A stretch of DNA of 64,000 nucleotides from Cytospora piceicola (Eukaryota; Ascomycota; Sordariomycetes; Diaporthales; Cytosporaceae), in assembly GCA_023375675.1 (NCBI GenBank), contig JALQBC010000014.1, forward strand, positions 62,001-126,000, given 5' to 3'. Shown here in pieces: positions 59,408 to 64,000 of the stretch. The position numbers and the translations under genes are program-made. The stretch's first letter is position 1; every line of letters begins with the position of its first letter. A model generated the notes under the pieces. It made no database searches. It was not told the DNA's origin and saw nothing but the letters and a program-made list of their open reading frames with translations.

Positions 59408-62400
59408 AAATATTACGACTACGCCCTTCTCTTTCGATAAAGTAAACTACTTATTCTTTTAATATATTTTAAACATAAACTACCTTATCTCTTTTAAGTA
59501 AGACAGCCCGGTATAAAGTATATCTGTAAGCAAGGACTAATATATAGTAGTATATAGCTTTAATAACCTTCGAATATATTCTAATTTAGATTTAAGTGTT
59601 AAAAAAAACAAAAAGGATACCGTAAAGTCTAAAGGCCTTACAGCTATAATAGTATATATTCCTATCTTTCGAATATAAGCTACCGGTCTCTTTTAATTCC
59701 GGTATATCCGGGTTTAGCCTTATCGTCGCTATTATCGTTAAACTACGTTACCTTTACTACCCGATAGGGATTTAAATAAGGCTCGACCGGCTATAGCTTA
59801 TCTACCTTTTCTATATTAGTATTAAGTCGTTTATTAAAGTCTTTACCTACTAAAGCTATATATTCTTCTATTATCCGGAGGTATTAAACGCTAACCGGCT
59901 AGCCGAGGTTCGGGCTTTAACGGTAAGGTAAAAATAGTACTTAAAGGTATCGTTTAGGCTATTATCGAGTAACTCGACGATAAATAAGGTATAGTAGGTA
60001 CTAAAGCTTAGGTTTAGCTAAAAGTATATCGAGTAATAAGATTTAAGAAGGTAAGTAAAGGTATAATATAGGTATAAATAAAGAAAAGCTAAGTAGAAGT
60101 TTTTATCGGATATTTATATATTATTATATACTACTTATAAATTAGCTTAACTATTATAAAAACCTTAAAAACGTTTATAACCGTCTGCTCTCCCCTCTCT
60201 TACTTAAAACGATCGGTCTTATTTTAGCTTTTAACAGTATTATCGAAGGCTAAGCGAAGCTTTTTATATAAAATATTTACAGTTATACCTTTCGGGATTA
60301 AAAGATCTAAGAAGTCTAACTAAATATTAAGAAAATTAACTTCCTTATTATCGTTATCGTTACCGCTATTACTACTAATTCTGTTTCTTTTAACGATAAC
60401 CTGCTTTTAAATATAGTATTCTATAATCGTATTAATAACTCAGACTATATCGGCAGACACTTTATACGGCTTTTATAGGTTTTTAATATATTTAAACCGT
60501 ATACGCTATTCGATATCGAACCGGACGATTTAAGTAAAGTCGATCTAAAGCACTTTACTATAATACTTTTAGATAACTAAAAAACACGTAATAGTTAGTA
60601 TTACCGGAAACCGTATATATTAAAGTAAACGTACGTCTTATCTTATTATTACTCGTTTTATAAGTAAAATCAATTTCTATAAAGAGAATAGGTACTTATT
60701 GCGAAAGGGAGCTAACACGCTCGTTAAGGCAAAATACTAAATTATCCGGTTCGATCTTAGTATTAAAAGGTATCTTTAATAAACCCTCTTTCTATAACGA
60801 AATAAGGAAAATTAATAGGTTAGGCTCGATCTCTTTAAGCCTTTTTCGAATAATTTAAAAGAAGATTCGTCCGACAGCCTCATTAAACTCTATATAGATT
60901 AACGACTTATTTAATAACGCTATCTTTAACACCCCGATAGTACTACTATACTAAAGGCTAAGTAGCCTGTTAATAAATCTAAGGATACGTATTTAAGTTC
61001 GAATATACCGAATAAGCTCGATTAGATTTAAGATAGTTTAAATTTTCAATTACTCTTATAGTTATAGCTGTTATAGTACGTTTTGTATCTACTTTTAATT
61101 ACCGGTAAAAGCAGCTATATAGAAAGATAGTATATATTTTAATAAGCTATATTTATTTATAGAAGGTAATAATATAAAGATAAAATTATAAAGGTAAAGT
61201 ATAGCTATAAATAATTTATTAAAGTAGTTAACGCTTTTTATCTACTTACTACTTAATATATCGCTTAGTATATCGTCGGTCTCGGTATTTGCTATAAGTA
61301 GCAGTTTAAAAAGGTCTTAGTACTCTTTAAGTTTTAATAAGAAAGTAACCTTATCGGCCTTACCCTTAGTTTCCTTTAAGATAGCCCCGGGCCTGCCTTA
61401 CTAAAGCTAGCTAAAAAAGGTAAAAAGGCTAACTATACCTATATAAGCTGTTTTATAAAGGCGTTTAAAGCTGTTTTAGCCGTAATCTCCAGCTAATAAA
61501 GGCCTCTTCTATTAGTATAAGCTAATACTATTAGACAATATAGTAGCTATTATAGTCTTTAATTAATAATTAAACTATAAGCGACTTAAAAAGATACTAG
61601 ATTATCGTCGTTATTATTATCGCGATTATCGCCGTTATTATAAATATATAACGTTATAGTAAGTTATAACCTAATTCGAAAGGTTATAACTCGACGTCGA
61701 AAGGTTATAACTCGACGTTAATATATCTGCCCGAGTATCGGTATTATATTTACCCGACGTAATACTAGTAGGCGTATAGGCCTTTTAAGACTTAAAGCCT
61801 CGGGTTTAAGCCGTTAAGATCTCGAGGAAACTATAAATCTCGGTAAATCTCGTAGATCTTATAAATCTTAGCAGAGAACGTAAAAGCACCTATAAAGCCG
61901 CCTATAACCCGACCGCTATTATAAAGCTTTATTCGAGCTTTCGTACGATAAGCTATATATTAAGCGCTATCCGGAAAATTTACTATTATTACTTTAAGTC
62001 TTAAAAGCTATCGTAAATATTCTTCTTTTAAGAAAAGTCTTTTAACACGGCTAACCGAAGTTAGATATAGTAGCTAAACGAATATAAGATTTATATATTT
62101 AATATTAAACCTATCGCGAATATAAAAGTACCGGTAAATAAATAAAGGTTTTTTATAAACTTATATTTTATAGATAACTTATAAGTTTTTAAGCCTATCT
62201 ATTTAACCTTAAAGGTTTTCTACTATTAATAATATCTCGTTTAAATCTATATCTTTATCTTTATCCTTATCTTTTAAGTTTATAACCTCCCCCTTCTTTT
62301 TACGATTATTATTCGAAATCTTAGTAAAAGAATAAAAACTAAAAGGCTCGATAGCAGTAGTAATAGCGGCGGCACGCCTTTTTTCGGCCTTTTTTAATAC

Positions 62401-63382
62401 TTTCTTCTTTACGCTAAACTCGCTATTTATTATAGCTATATACCGCTTAATATAGTCTTTTATCGAAGGCTAAAAAAAAACGACGGCTATAAAAATACGT
62501 TTATAAAACGCTACTTTATTATTATAAAAGTAAGACAGGTAACTCTTATAAAATATATCCTCCCGGGTATCTTCTTTAATAGGCGTCTGCTTATAAGTCG
62601 TTTAAATACCGTTTCTAGCGACGTAGTTATTATAAAGGATCTTATATTTTTATTAGCTATTAGTTACCTAAGTTTTTAGTTACTCGGGTATAAAGAGAGA
62701 CTAACTAAATAGGAATACTTATAGCTTAAGCTAACGTAGCTTTAACGTTTTAGTTTCGCTAGTTTAAAACGTTTTTTAGTTTAAACTCTTACTCGACCTT
62801 TTTTTTTTTCTTACCTTTACCCTTATTTACTACGTTTAGTATTAAAGTACCTTTTTTCGTAAGAAGCCCGGTTAAGTACTTAATCTTTAGGTTTACGAAG
62901 TAGGAAGGGAAAGTAACGGCAACTTCGGGATATACCTATAAAACAGTCTTTTAAGTAGTTATTAAATTAACGTAAGCTTTATATTATAATATTTAAGTAT
63001 AGCTAGTAACTTATAAAGTAATAATAGTAAAAGAGTAAGAAAAGGCGAGACAGAAGAGAAGGGGAAATCGTAGATATTACGTTTATTTATATACGATATT
63101 TTAAAGTTAGATATTTTAAAAGTCGGTACTAAATATTTTTATAAGCTTAATTTCTATTAGGTTAAGGTAGTTTTATAAATAGTAGCCGCTAATAATATCG
63201 TTATAGCTATTATTTTTATTTATATAATAGCCTTATACGTATAGGCTGTTTTAATACGAATTATATAAGGTATAGATATAAGAATAACTAATTAGTTTAT
63301 ATAAGATACTAAAGCTTAACCCTTTTTATAGTTTCTAAGTACTTTTTTTAAAATAGGTTAAATAGGTTAAACTTAATATATT

Positions 63383-63528
63383 TTATAGTTATCGTATCTA
63401 GCCTTATACTGTCTACTATACCTTACTTAGTTTATAGTTATTATATTTAGCCTCTTACTACCTATTATACCTTACTTTATTTATAGTTATCGTATTTAAT
63501 CTTTTACTACCTATTATACCTTACTTCG
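63383..63528. repeat. 49-bp tandem repeat, three copies
   Basis: Units start TTATAGTTAT at 63,383, 63,432 and 63,481 and end in CTATTATACCTTACTT. The differences are mainly C/T changes. Confidence 0.85.
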
Positions 63529-64000
63529 AGTAACCCGGCTTAACTTATTAAACCTATACGGTAAAGTTAGTTTTTAATATATATAAAAGGATTCGTACTT
63601 TATATAAGAAATATACTTTAGTTATACTTACTATTACTTTAATAAAAGAAGACCTTTTTATAGCGCGACTTAATTAGGCTCGGATATATATATAGCTAGA
63701 TATTATAGGTATAAATAATAGGCTTTTTAGTTTCTTTAAGCTAGTTATCGGGATTATAAAGCTATTTATAAAGTACTGTTATAACCTCCTTAGGTTTATT
63801 TTAACCGTTACTTAAGTAGATAAGCTTACTATTATATATAACAGTATCGAGATAACTATAAGCTTAGTAGCTATATAAAAGCCCCTTTTACTTTATATTA
63901 AACTTTATACGTAAAAAAGCCGGTATTTTATAATTCTTTATTATACTATAGTTATCCGGCTATAAGGGAAATATTTTAAATACTACGATTACCTCTTTTA

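Larger units (their letters stand above)
29884..64000. other. RIP-mutated AT-rich isochore
   Basis: About 34 kb running off the right edge, with no intact gene. CpA and TpG are strongly depleted while CpG remains: in 34,981-35,580 I count 7 CA and 2 TG against 28 CG. This is the signature of repeat-induced point mutation at CpA on both strands of repeated DNA. Stops are TAA and TAG in every frame, and ATG is rare. The block contains tandem repeats, hairpins and the relic frames listed separately. Stretches between those entries (37,794-40,307; 41,462-48,556; 50,331-51,301; 51,478-53,028; 53,100-54,639; 55,610-57,061; 59,408-63,382) hold similar degraded DNA in which I could not fix a frame or family. 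Confidence 0.9.

Noticed and set aside
29884..64000. CRISPR array or bacterial-type operons in the repeat-rich part
   Set aside because: Repeats are directly tandem without unique spacers and the genome is eukaryotic.

Overview
The window is from the nuclear genome of a filamentous ascomycete (Pezizomycotina, most likely a Sordariomycete). The left part has compact genes with short GT..AG introns of about 50-70 nt, often with a CTAAC-type branch site, GC-rich coding sequence and orthologues of standard fungal housekeeping genes. The right part is a long AT-rich block with the footprint of repeat-induced point mutation (RIP): CpA and TpG are nearly absent while CpG survives. No species is named because nothing in the sequence fixes one.

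Region 1 (1-29,576) is a normal gene-rich segment. In order it holds: a Rab5/Vps21-type GTPase (-), the phosphoinositide phosphatase SAC1 (+), two lineage-type unknown proteins (+), the 60S-assembly GTPase NOG2 (-), a mitochondrial small-subunit ribosomal protein of the mS26/PET123 type (+), an ADP1-type ABCG transporter (-), a class I/II aminotransferase (+), a GPI-anchored-type aspartic protease (+), an intron-containing tRNA-Glu(CTC) (-), mitochondrial EF-G (MEF1, +), homoisocitrate dehydrogenase (LYS12, -) and a long disordered protein (+). I resolved exon structures by hand for all of the conserved genes; every splice model keeps frame over its full length. Several neighbours are divergent (Rab5/SAC1, NOG2/mS26, ADP1/aminotransferase, tRNA-Glu/MEF1) and could share intergenic control regions. 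There is no sign of a biosynthetic cluster.

Region 2 (about 29,880-64,000, running off the right edge) has no intact gene. It starts with a tandem duplication and a 1.27-kb TAAG/GTTAGCTA satellite. These are followed by a GC-rich nested hairpin and a roughly 565-bp element with about 39-bp terminal inverted repeats. The remaining 31 kb is RIP-mutated repeat DNA. Reading it by hand in single frames recovers at least four degraded long reading frames: 33.0-37.4 kb (+), 41.5-40.3 kb (-), 55.6-54.6 kb (-) and 57.1-59.4 kb (+). Their stops are TAA/TAG, as expected from RIP of Gln and Trp codons, and several carry in-frame minisatellites of 15, 36, 42 or 120 bp. The best preserved has 180 consecutive stop-free codons but no Met, so an ATG-based ORF search misses it. 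I could not assign these relics to a named transposon family. The block may be a pericentromeric, centromeric or subtelomeric AT isochore, or a nest of dead large transposons.
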